From CAZNSX01 sp964575845 (GTDB lineage: Bacteria; UBA8248; CAZNSX01): 64,000 bases of DNA. Each line of letters starts with the position of its first letter. Within the stretch, counting starts at the first letter, position 1. The notes under the pieces are model-generated. The model did not search any database, was not told where the DNA came from, and saw nothing but the letters and a program-made list of their open reading frames with translations. Below, in pieces: positions 57,447 to 64,000 of the stretch. The translations under genes and the position numbers were made by a program. The stretch is from positions 1 to 64,000 of the forward strand of contig CAZNSX010000007.1 in NCBI GenBank assembly GCA_964575845.1, written 5' to 3'.

Positions 57447-58508
57447 GTGGGAGAGCCTGAAACTATTTTTCTTTTAGACCCTTTGAGAGAGCGCTTCCTG
57501 CCCCTCATCGAAGCCAATCTTCCCCCGGAATTCCGCCTGCTCAAGGTTTCGGGAAACTCCGAGGAGGAGAGAGTCAGAAAGGCACCGGCGGCCGACTACA
57601 TCTTTGTGTTCGCGGTAAAGCTATCGAGGGACGTCATTAGGGCTGCGACCAGGCTCAAGTTCATTCAGAAGCTGGGTGTTGGAACGGAAAGGATAGACCT
57701 GGAGGCCGCCCGAGAGGTGGGGGTTCCCGTGGCCAAGCTCGCCGGCACCAATGCCATCTCGGTAGCCGAGCACACCTTTCTGCTCATTCTCTCCATTTAC
57801 CGGAATTTCATGGCAACGGTTGAGATTTTGAGAAAGGGAGACTTTAAATCGAGGGGCGCGTTTGTGGGGAGTTCTTCTGAGCTCTGGGGCAAAACCCTGG
57901 GAATCCTGGGGCTCGGGAATTGTGGCCGACAGGTGGCTCGAAGGGCCAAGGGCATGGGGATGAAAACCATATATTACGACAAATACCGCCGCCCTCCATC
58001 CGCGACGGAGAGGGATCTCGGGGTGGAGTTCAGAGAGCGCGAGGAGGTGATCAGGGAATCAGACATCCTCTCCCTTCACCTGCCTCTGACCGACGAGACA
58101 AGAGGGATGATAGGCGAGGGGGAGCTCTCCCGGATGAAGAAGAGCGCCATCCTGATTAATACCGCGCGTGGGGCTATTGTGGATGAAGGAGCCCTATATA
58201 AAGCCCTAAAGGAAGGGGTTATCGCAGGGGCGGGGCTTGATGTTTTCTCTAAGGAGCCGCCTGATATCGAGGATCCGCTTTTTTCCCTTCCCAATGTGGT
58301 TGCGACCCCCCATTTCGGGGCCGCCGCCAAGGAGAGCGACGAGAGGATCGTGCGGCATGCGCTGGATAACTTAAGGAACTTCTCCCTGGGGCTGCCGCTG
58401 AGGGAGGAGGATGTGGTGGTCCCCTCCCCTGGGCTCCGCATCGAGAGCGCTCCCGAGCCCCCCTGGGAAAAGCTGGCGCAAGAGATTTCGGGAAAGGGGC
58501 GAGGTTGA
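57447..58508 (+). CDS. D-isomer-specific 2-hydroxyacid dehydrogenase
   Basis: NAD-dependent oxidoreductase of the SerA/D-lactate dehydrogenase superfamily, 353 residues. The N-terminal substrate domain is followed by KFIQKLGVGTERIDLEAARE and VPVAKLAGTNAISVAEHTFL, then the Rossmann motif LGILGLGNCGRQVARRAKGM (GxGxxG), ILINTARGAIVDEGALYKAL with the catalytic Arg region, AGLDVFSKEPPDIEDPLFSL (Glu) and VVATPHFGAAAKES (His). Catalytic Arg-Glu-His triad is intact. Start GTG 57447 with AAGGAG 7-10 bases upstream. It leads a run of three plus-strand genes. Confidence 0.88.
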   Translation: MGEPETIFLLDPLRERFLPLIEANLPPEFRLLKVSGNSEEERVRKAPAADYIFVFAVKLSRDVIRAATRLKFIQKLGVGTERIDLEAAREVGVPVAKLAGTNAISVAEHTFLLILSIYRNFMATVEILRKGDFKSRGAFVGSSSELWGKTLGILGLGNCGRQVARRAKGMGMKTIYYDKYRRPPSATERDLGVEFREREEVIRESDILSLHLPLTDETRGMIGEGELSRMKKSAILINTARGAIVDEGALYKALKEGVIAGAGLDVFSKEPPDIEDPLFSLPNVVATPHFGAAAKESDERIVRHALDNLRNFSLGLPLREEDVVVPSPGLRIESAPEPPWEKLAQEISGKGRG

Positions 58509-58564
58509 CCCAGCCGCCACCTTCCTGCTAGACTGAAAATGTCTTCGCGGGGGGGGAAGGGCCT

Positions 58565-59362
58565 ATGCAAAGACTCAAGAGAGAAGTCATAAAGCTTGCC
58601 CGAGAATCGGGAATAGACCTCGTGGGAGTGGCTCCATCTGAGAGGTTTTCTGAGGCGCCCCAGGGCCGAAGTCCGGAGGAGCTTCTGCGGGGAGCCAGGA
58701 GCGTCATCTCTCTCGCCGCGCGCATTCCCACGGGCACCCTTCTCACGGCTCCGAACTACTCCTTCCTCCAATTCGGCTGGCTCAGGCTCAACGAAATCTT
58801 GAACCTCGCGGCCCACCGCATGGCCATTTTCCTTGAAGACCGCGGTTTCCTCAGCATGCCCATGCCCGCGGCCCGAGATTACGGACCGCCCGAGATCTTG
58901 AGGGAGGAGCCAGAACCCGAGATCCGCTACTTGAGCTCTTTTTGCGAGCGGCATGCGGCTGAGCTCTCGGGCCTGGGCGAGATCGGGATAAGCGGGTGCC
59001 TCATCACGAGAGAGTTCGGCGCGAACGTGCGCCTGGGCTCCCTCCTGACAACGGCTCCCCTCCCCCCCGACCCTCCTCTTGAGGAGGAGCTCTGTCTTCC
59101 GGAAAGGTGCGGCCACCTCTGCGTGAGACTCTGCCCCTGGGATGCCATCTCAGAGGATGGCACCTTGAGCCACTTCCGCTGTGCGGGCATGCGCTCGGGC
59201 CATGACATCGGCTACTATCGAAAGCTTCTCACCCTCCCCGACCTCACGGTCGCCTCAAAGGCCATGGCCTACACTGATACCGGCCCCACCACCTGTGCGA
59301 TCTGTCAGATCCGCTGTCCCATGGACCCCCGGCTCAACTCACTCCCCAAGAAGACGAGATGA
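58565..59362 (+). CDS. QueG-like double 4Fe-4S protein
   Basis: A 265-residue protein related to epoxyqueuosine reductase. N terminus: VIKLARESGIDLVGVAPSER and ARSVISLAARIPTGTLL. Two ferredoxin-like clusters near the C terminus: CLPERCGHLCVRLCPWDAI and TTCAICQIRCPMD. It is shorter than QueG (about 350 residues), lacking the C-terminal HEAT repeat region, so it may be a corrinoid or iron-sulfur relative with a different substrate. GGGGGGGAAGGGCCT precedes the ATG. Stop overlaps the next gene start as ATGA. Confidence 0.78.
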   Translation: MQRLKREVIKLARESGIDLVGVAPSERFSEAPQGRSPEELLRGARSVISLAARIPTGTLLTAPNYSFLQFGWLRLNEILNLAAHRMAIFLEDRGFLSMPMPAARDYGPPEILREEPEPEIRYLSSFCERHAAELSGLGEIGISGCLITREFGANVRLGSLLTTAPLPPDPPLEEELCLPERCGHLCVRLCPWDAISEDGTLSHFRCAGMRSGHDIGYYRKLLTLPDLTVASKAMAYTDTGPTTCAICQIRCPMDPRLNSLPKKTR

Positions 59363-60384
59363 CAAGAGCCTATAAGATCCTTCTCCTCCCCGGAGACGGG
59401 ATAGGCATCGAGGTCACTGCTTGTGCCCGGAGGGTACTCGAGGCCGTCTCAGAGGGAGACCCCTTTGAACTTCATTTTGAGGAGGGGGAGATAGGGCTCG
59501 GGGCCTATCACAAATGTGGTGACGCCCTCCCCCCGGAGACGCTCAAGCAGATAGAAGGGGCGCAAGGGGTTCTCATGGGCGCCATCTCGGCGGCGGAGCT
59601 TCCCCGGGGCGTCTCCAACCCCATCACAGACCTCCGCCGACGCCTGGACCTCTATGCCAACGTGCGCCCCATCAAGTACTATCCGGGCCTCCCAGAGGGC
59701 TGCCGGGAAGCTGACCTGGTCGTGGTTCGGGAGAATACGGAGGGCATGTACAGCGGCATCGAGTTCAGGGTAAAAGAAAATGCAGCCTTTGCCCTGAGGG
59801 TTATCACCAGGGAGGGGTCTGAGCGAATCGCCCGCTTTGCCTTCGAGCTTGCAAAAGAGCGGAGGCGAAAGGTGACCACCATCCACAAGGCCTCAGTTTT
59901 CAGGCAATCCTGCAGGCTTTTCCTCGATGTCTGCCAGGAGGTGGCACGCGGATACCCCGATGTGGAGCTGAATGATATGCTGGTGGATCTCGCAGCCATG
60001 CAGCTGATAAAGAACCCCCTGCAGTTTGACGTTCTGCTGGCCACGAACCTCTTCGGCGACATCCTGGCGGATGAGGCAAGCCAGTTGGTGGGAGGGATGG
60101 GGATGGTTCCGGGTGCAAACCTGGGCGATAGAGGGGCCATCTTTGAGCCCTGCCATGGTTCTGCGCCGAAGTATGCCGGAAAGAATGTGGCTAACCCCTC
60201 TGCGGCCATCCTCTCGGCAAAGCTCATGCTGGACTATCTGGGAGAGGAAGAGGCCGGAGCCCGCGTGGAGAGGGCGGTGGCTGAGGTTATAGAGGAAGGC
60301 CGCGATGTTACCTTTGACCTGGGGGGCTCCGCCACGACGACTGAGATGACGGAAGCCGTCCTGAGGAAGCTGAACGCGAGCTGA
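59359..60384 (+). CDS. Isocitrate/isopropylmalate dehydrogenase family protein
   Basis: Beta-decarboxylating dehydrogenase of 341 residues. LLPGDGIGIEVTACARRVLE at the N terminus, VVRENTEGMYSGIEF, KVTTIHKASVFRQSCRLFLD, and LLATNLFGDILADEASQLVG followed by GSAPKYAGKNVANPSA. Metal-binding aspartates and the catalytic Lys/Tyr regions are present. Sequence does not distinguish 3-isopropylmalate, homoisocitrate, tartrate or isocitrate as substrate. It overlaps the QueG-like stop by 4 bases; its 3' end overlaps the convergent amidohydrolase by 77 bases. Confidence 0.87.
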   Translation: MTRAYKILLLPGDGIGIEVTACARRVLEAVSEGDPFELHFEEGEIGLGAYHKCGDALPPETLKQIEGAQGVLMGAISAAELPRGVSNPITDLRRRLDLYANVRPIKYYPGLPEGCREADLVVVRENTEGMYSGIEFRVKENAAFALRVITREGSERIARFAFELAKERRRKVTTIHKASVFRQSCRLFLDVCQEVARGYPDVELNDMLVDLAAMQLIKNPLQFDVLLATNLFGDILADEASQLVGGMGMVPGANLGDRGAIFEPCHGSAPKYAGKNVANPSAAILSAKLMLDYLGEEEAGARVERAVAEVIEEGRDVTFDLGGSATTTEMTEAVLRKLNAS

Positions 60385-61744
60385 GGCCCTGAGCCCGGGG
60401 TACGTAGCGGCCGCAGCCCGCCTCCCCCAATATCTTCCCATCTCGCATCACGACCTTTCCCCGCACCATTGTGAGCACGGGCCACCCCTTGAGGCGCCAG
60501 CCCTCATAAAGGCTGTAGTCGGCATGGGAGAGGAGTTCCTCTGCTCTGACCTCCTTCTCAAGCTCCGGGTCAACTAGGGTGAGGTCGGCCTCGGAGCCAG
60601 GAGCAAGACAGCCCTTCCTCGGGTAGAGCCCGTAGAGGCGGGCCGGGTTGAATGAGGTCACTCTCGCCACCTGCTCAAGGCTCATCCCTCTCTTGTGAAC
60701 ACCCTCACTCAGAAGCACCGGCAGCAGGGTTGCCACTCCCGGAACCCCGGTGACGGGATTCCAGAGGTCGGCCTCCTTGAGAGCCCTTTTCCTCGGCACA
60801 TGGTCAGAGCCCACAGTATCTATCGTTCCATCTTTGAGGCCCCGCCAGAGAGCCTCAAGGTCCTCTCCTTTCCTCAGGGGCGGCTTCACCTTTGCGACGG
60901 CACCGAGGTCCGAATCTTCAGTGAGCGTGAGGAAGGTGGGAGCTGTTTCTACGTAGATGGAAGGGAAGCGTTCCCTTCCCCTCCTCACCTCCTCCAGGCC
61001 CTCTCTCGAGCTCAGGTGGAGGAAGAGAATGGGGCAGCCGGCCGCTCCGGCCAGAGAGGTTGCCCTCCCTATGGCCTCCGCCTCGGTGAAGGAAGGCCTT
61101 GATTCTGAAAAGGCCCTAAGGTCGGCTCTCCCTGATGCTATGAGCTTCTGGCGGAGCCTCTGGATTATCTCGATGTTCTCCGCATGCAGGCAGAGGAGGG
61201 CTCCGGGAAGACTGGCGACCTCCCTCATACATTCATAAAGAAAGCCGTCATCGATTCCGGGGATGCCCATGATCTCGGCATCGGGGCCCCTATAGGTGAG
61301 GTAGAATTTAAAGGAAGTTACCCCGAGACTTTCAAAGCATTCCCTCACCGAGCGCAGGTGCTCCTCTGTCATCAGGGTGGCCCTGAAGGCGTAATCTATG
61401 AGGGAGCGCGGGGCAGCGGCCGCCAGGGCATCCTCGTAGAGCTCTCTGATGGGTGCTGGCCCCCTCAGAAGAGATATGACGGTTGTCACCCCGCCCAGGG
61501 CTGCCGAGCTGGTTTCGGTAAGGTAATCCTTTACGGGATCGCCCAGGCCCAAATGGGCATGGGGTTCGATGATACCGGGGAGGACGTATTTCCCCTTGGC
61601 CGCGATAATTTCACGGGCCCTGGGGGAATGGGTTGGGTCAAAGAGGCCGGCTATCCTCTCCCCCTTAAGGGCAAGGTCTGCCCTGAGCAGGCCCAAGCCC
61701 GGAAGGACAAGCGTTCCTCCCTTTATGGCCAGGTCAAAAAGCAA
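60308..61744 (-). CDS. Dihydroorotase/dihydropyrimidinase-type amidohydrolase
   Basis: Cyclic-amide hydrolase of 478 residues. Metal-site residues: IIEPHAHLGLGDPVKDY (HxH), TSFKFYLTY with the carboxylated Lys, LCLHAEN, LFLHLSSREG and TVGSDHVPRKRAL (Asp). GRVVMRDGK-like C-terminal ending, here MVRGKVVMRDGKILGEAG. The last 40 residues (after YVPRAQG) run antisense over the isopropylmalate-dehydrogenase-like gene and look non-conserved, so the functional protein may effectively end earlier. Located downstream of a terminator that separates it from the ABC transporter. Confidence 0.84.
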   Translation of the reverse strand: MLFDLAIKGGTLVLPGLGLLRADLALKGERIAGLFDPTHSPRAREIIAAKGKYVLPGIIEPHAHLGLGDPVKDYLTETSSAALGGVTTVISLLRGPAPIRELYEDALAAAAPRSLIDYAFRATLMTEEHLRSVRECFESLGVTSFKFYLTYRGPDAEIMGIPGIDDGFLYECMREVASLPGALLCLHAENIEIIQRLRQKLIASGRADLRAFSESRPSFTEAEAIGRATSLAGAAGCPILFLHLSSREGLEEVRRGRERFPSIYVETAPTFLTLTEDSDLGAVAKVKPPLRKGEDLEALWRGLKDGTIDTVGSDHVPRKRALKEADLWNPVTGVPGVATLLPVLLSEGVHKRGMSLEQVARVTSFNPARLYGLYPRKGCLAPGSEADLTLVDPELEKEVRAEELLSHADYSLYEGWRLKGWPVLTMVRGKVVMRDGKILGEAGCGRYVPRAQGLSSRSASSGRLPSSQSSWRSPPGQR

Positions 61745-61789
61745 ACTGCTCTCCAGCGCTTTTTCTTTTATTTCTTAAAACAAAACAAT

Positions 61790-61805
61790 AGGGCCAAAAG
61801 GCCCT
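61790..61805 (-). terminator. Terminator after the ABC ATPase gene
   Basis: AGGGCC (61790-61795) pairs with GGCCCT (61800-61805) with loop AAAA. On the minus strand the stem is followed by ATTGTTTTGTTTTAAG. It lies 43 bases beyond the ABC ATPase stop and would separate that transcript from the amidohydrolase gene. Confidence 0.55.
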
Positions 61806-61848
61806 TTCGAAGAACCTCTCCCTGAAGCTTCCGCACGGAGAGATTAGC

Positions 61849-62952
61849 TCACCCCTTGAGACAGAGGCAGTTCTTAGGCGAGACCTCCAGGTAGACGGGC
61901 TCATCTTTCTCAAAAGAGAGGCTGTAGTCGCTCTGGATGCGAAGCTCCCACTCCCCCAGGGCTACACGGCAATCCTGATAGTTTCCCATGTAGATGGCAC
62001 TCATGATCCGGCCCTCCAGCACGTTGTTCTCCCCTCCTTCGGGCCGCTGCTTGAGTATATCTATGTTTTCTGGCCTCATGGAAACCGTGACCTTCTCGCC
62101 GGATTCCACCCCATCGTACACGCTGCACAAGAGCCTGTGGCTCTTGACCCCGTCGGAGACATCGACAACACAGGCCCCCTCCCCTCCTGACCCCTCCACC
62201 ACGTGTCCTTCAAGAAGGTTGGCTATGCCGATGAAGTTGGCCACAAACCGGTTGGCAGGCCGCAGGTAGATCGTGTGGGCATCCCCTTTCTGCTGGATAT
62301 GGCCTTCGTCCATCACGATTATCTCATCACTCATCACCATGGCCTCGGCCTGGTCATGCGTGACATAGATGGAAGTGAACCCGATCTCATGCACGAGGCT
62401 CGTCAGCTCAAGACGCATCCTCTCGCGGAGCTTGGCATCGAGGTTGCTCAGGGGCTCATCGAAGAGAAGCACCTTGGGGTTATAAACTAGAGCCCGCGCG
62501 AGGGCCACACGCTGCTGCTGACCCCCTGAGAGCTTGGTGGCATACCTATCCCCAAGACCCCCGAGACCCACAAGCTCCAAAGCCCTCTCAACCTTCTCCT
62601 TCGTCTCAGCCTTTGCCGTTTTCTTAACCTTAAGCCCGTAGGCCACATTGGAGAAAACGGTCATGTGCGGCCACACAGCATAGGACTGAAAGACCATCCC
62701 CAGATGGCGGTTCTCCGGTGGAACCATGACGCCACGCTTCGGGGAGGAAACGCACTGGCCGTCGATGTAAATTTCCCCCGCATTAGGGTGCTCCAGGCCT
62801 GCGATGCACCGCAAAGTCGTGGTCTTGCCGCAGCCGCTCGGACCCAGAAGCGTGATGAATTGTTCCTTCTCCACCTCGAAGCTTATGTCATCGACCGCGA
62901 GTACCTCCTCGCCGAAGCGCTTTGTGAGCCTCTCAACCTTCACGTAGCTCAT
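61849..62952 (-). CDS. ABC transporter ATPase, Fe3+/polyamine (PotA/FbpC) type
   Basis: ATPase of 367 residues. Walker A LLGPSGCGKTTTLR, Q-loop MVFQSYAVWPHMTV, signature LSGGQQQRVALARAL, Walker B VLLFDEPLSNLDAKLRE, H-loop YVTHDQAEAM. The C-terminal TOBE region (about 245-360: FIGIANLLEGHVVEG, VTVSMRPENIDIL) is that of the PotA/FbpC/ThiQ group. It works with the permease at 63031. Upstream spacing to the permease is 78 bases. No Shine-Dalgarno problem seen (GAGGTGACCTGAG-like region before ATG). Confidence 0.92.
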   Translation of the reverse strand: MSYVKVERLTKRFGEEVLAVDDISFEVEKEQFITLLGPSGCGKTTTLRCIAGLEHPNAGEIYIDGQCVSSPKRGVMVPPENRHLGMVFQSYAVWPHMTVFSNVAYGLKVKKTAKAETKEKVERALELVGLGGLGDRYATKLSGGQQQRVALARALVYNPKVLLFDEPLSNLDAKLRERMRLELTSLVHEIGFTSIYVTHDQAEAMVMSDEIIVMDEGHIQQKGDAHTIYLRPANRFVANFIGIANLLEGHVVEGSGGEGACVVDVSDGVKSHRLLCSVYDGVESGEKVTVSMRPENIDILKQRPEGGENNVLEGRIMSAIYMGNYQDCRVALGEWELRIQSDYSLSFEKDEPVYLEVSPKNCLCLKG

Positions 62953-63030
62953 CTCAGGTCACCTCGTATTGTCCGTTTGCCATAAAAAGGGATTAGCTCA
63001 GTACTATTATACCAATATACCAAATGAATA

Positions 63031-64000
63031 TCAGAAAGCAAGCTCTCCCATGCCCACCACCTTCTTGAAGACATAGACGACCCCAAGGATCATCGCCGTC
63101 TGTATGACGGCGAAGGCGGCGGTGAGCTCCATGGGCTCTGTGTCGTAAAGGAGGAAAAGAGCGACCGACATCACCTCGGTCTCGCGGCCGTAAAGAAGAA
63201 TGGATGTGCCGAGCTCCCTTATGTAAATGATGAACAGCACCAGCCAGCCGCATACCAGCCCCGGCTTCAGGAGGGGAGCCGTGATGTTCTTCATGGTCCT
63301 GAGCCAGGAGGCGCCGCAGACACGGGAACTCTCATCGAGTTCTGGCTCAAGCGACAGGAGCACCGAAGAGACCGCTCCCATGCCGAAGGGGAGAAACCTG
63401 GTCATGTAAGCAATCATAATGATCCAGACGGTGCCGTAAACGTAGTTAATGGGGGTAGGGGAATTTATGTAGACACGGAGTACTCCCATTGCCAGCACTA
63501 TTCCCGGGACCGCTATGGGTATAGCAGTCACGAAGCTGAGAAAACCCCGGCCCCGGACCCTGGACCGATAGACGAGATAGGAGGTGATGGTCACCAGGGT
63601 GATGGCCAGAGTGGCACCCACAAATGAGAGTCTGAGACTATTCCAGACGCCGCGCTGCACGATGGGATAGCCCCAGGTGACGATGATTACGATCATCAAG
63701 ACTCCGGGTACCACTATGGGAAGCGTCTGCGCGTAGCCCTTGACAAACCCCTTCCACCACGCCAAGTCGCGTTTTATGTAGTAGGCGGCGGCGGCGACGG
63801 CGACGATTATCGCGGCGATGATGAGGAAGAGAAGGAGGAGGGCCGGCAGGAAGGCCTCACCCTTGGGAGCTCCCGCAAAGAGCAGGTGGCCATAGGTTTT
63901 GCTCAGGGTGAGCTGCTCAACGGAAAAGCTCCCCTGCCATGCGTAGGTGACGGAGACGATGGCGATGGCAAAGGTGGGAAGCGCCACGGCCACGAAAAGA
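63031..64000 (-). CDS. ABC permease, Fe3+/polyamine type, cut by the window edge
   Basis: Partial minus-strand inner-membrane permease with at least 320 residues; the frame stays open past 64000, so the N terminus lies outside the window. Multiple hydrophobic segments. The EAA-type loop SLEPELDESSRVCGASWLRT, MKNITAPLLKPGL is seen once here; the fused FbpB-like permeases carry two such halves, and the length suggests this is one. FVTAIPIAVPGIVLAMGV and LGTSILLYGRETEVMSVALF are typical of FbpB/iron-type permeases. The substrate could be Fe3+, a polyamine or another compound. Confidence 0.88.
   Translation of the reverse strand, partial: LFVAVALPTFAIAIVSVTYAWQGSFSVEQLTLSKTYGHLLFAGAPKGEAFLPALLLLFLIIAAIIVAVAAAAYYIKRDLAWWKGFVKGYAQTLPIVVPGVLMIVIIVTWGYPIVQRGVWNSLRLSFVGATLAITLVTITSYLVYRSRVRGRGFLSFVTAIPIAVPGIVLAMGVLRVYINSPTPINYVYGTVWIIMIAYMTRFLPFGMGAVSSVLLSLEPELDESSRVCGASWLRTMKNITAPLLKPGLVCGWLVLFIIYIRELGTSILLYGRETEVMSVALFLLYDTEPMELTAAFAVIQTAMILGVVYVFKKVVGMGELAF

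Noticed and set aside
57203..57460. An 85-codon plus-strand frame before the 2-hydroxyacid dehydrogenase
   Set aside because: It overlaps the dehydrogenase start in another frame, has no family match or ribosome site, and fits an open frame by chance.

Overview
The window is a GC-rich chromosomal fragment (no rRNA, no plasmid or phage core genes) from a Gram-negative-type bacterium: it encodes a pilus secretin, several lipobox and signal-peptide proteins and a bactofilin. The mix of a Tad/Flp pilus locus, a selenocysteine-dependent reductase, 2-oxoacid:ferredoxin oxidoreductase subunits and zinc-type HemB fits an uncultivated, at least partly anaerobic lineage of the Methylomirabilota/Tectomicrobia/Desulfobacterota kind. 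That placement is inference; nothing in the window fixes the taxon.

Layout. (1) 1-11 kb, plus strand: a compact Tad pilus operon (two tandem Flp pilins, TadV peptidase, TadE, CpaB, CpaC secretin, TadG-like, CpaE/TadZ, CpaF ATPase, TadB, TadC), ending in an unusual DUF192-methyltransferase fusion and a lipoprotein, then a bactofilin at 11.5 kb. (2) 12-23 kb: a gene-poor, decayed stretch with a CapA-like lipoprotein, two separated pieces of an IS1380-like transposase, a pair of inverted coiled-coil paralogs sharing an upstream motif, an internally repetitive lipoprotein, small secreted proteins, and fragments of a membrane spermidine-synthase-like gene and a possible radical-SAM-associated gene. 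(3) 23-30 kb: a DMT permease, YqgE-like protein, a dehydrogenase / metallo-hydrolase / alpha-beta hydrolase run, and a secreted protein of unknown role.

(4) 30.2-44.8 kb is the most interesting part. A divergent XRE-cupin regulator faces an apparent 13.5-kb operon: GrdC-like, GrdA (selenoprotein), GrdE and GrdB (selenoprotein) of the glycine/sarcosine/betaine reductase family, then a fused PorG-ferredoxin subunit, PorA-like and PorB-like subunits, an amino-acid-type ABC permease and binding protein, an MmgE/PrpD protein, an acyl-CoA ligase and the ABC ATPase. Both selenoproteins have an in-frame UGA followed by a plausible bacterial SECIS hairpin. There is no GrdD and no thioredoxin system in the cluster. 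The set looks like an import, reductive-cleavage and acyl-group-handling pathway for an unidentified nitrogenous substrate.

(5) 44.8-49.4 kb: an initiator tRNA-Met gene with a 19-bp copy of its anticodon arm about 0.66 kb away, an LpdD-like protein beside hemB, and a DegV/DAK2 (FakB/FakA-like) pair. (6) 49.4-56.6 kb: a type I restriction-modification operon (hsdR-hsdM-PIN protein-hsdS, minus strand) bounded by imperfect inverted repeats. (7) 57-64 kb: a 2-hydroxyacid dehydrogenase, a QueG-like iron-sulfur protein and an isopropylmalate-dehydrogenase-like enzyme, converging on a dihydropyrimidinase/dihydroorotase-like amidohydrolase and an Fe3+/polyamine-type ABC transporter that runs off the right edge.
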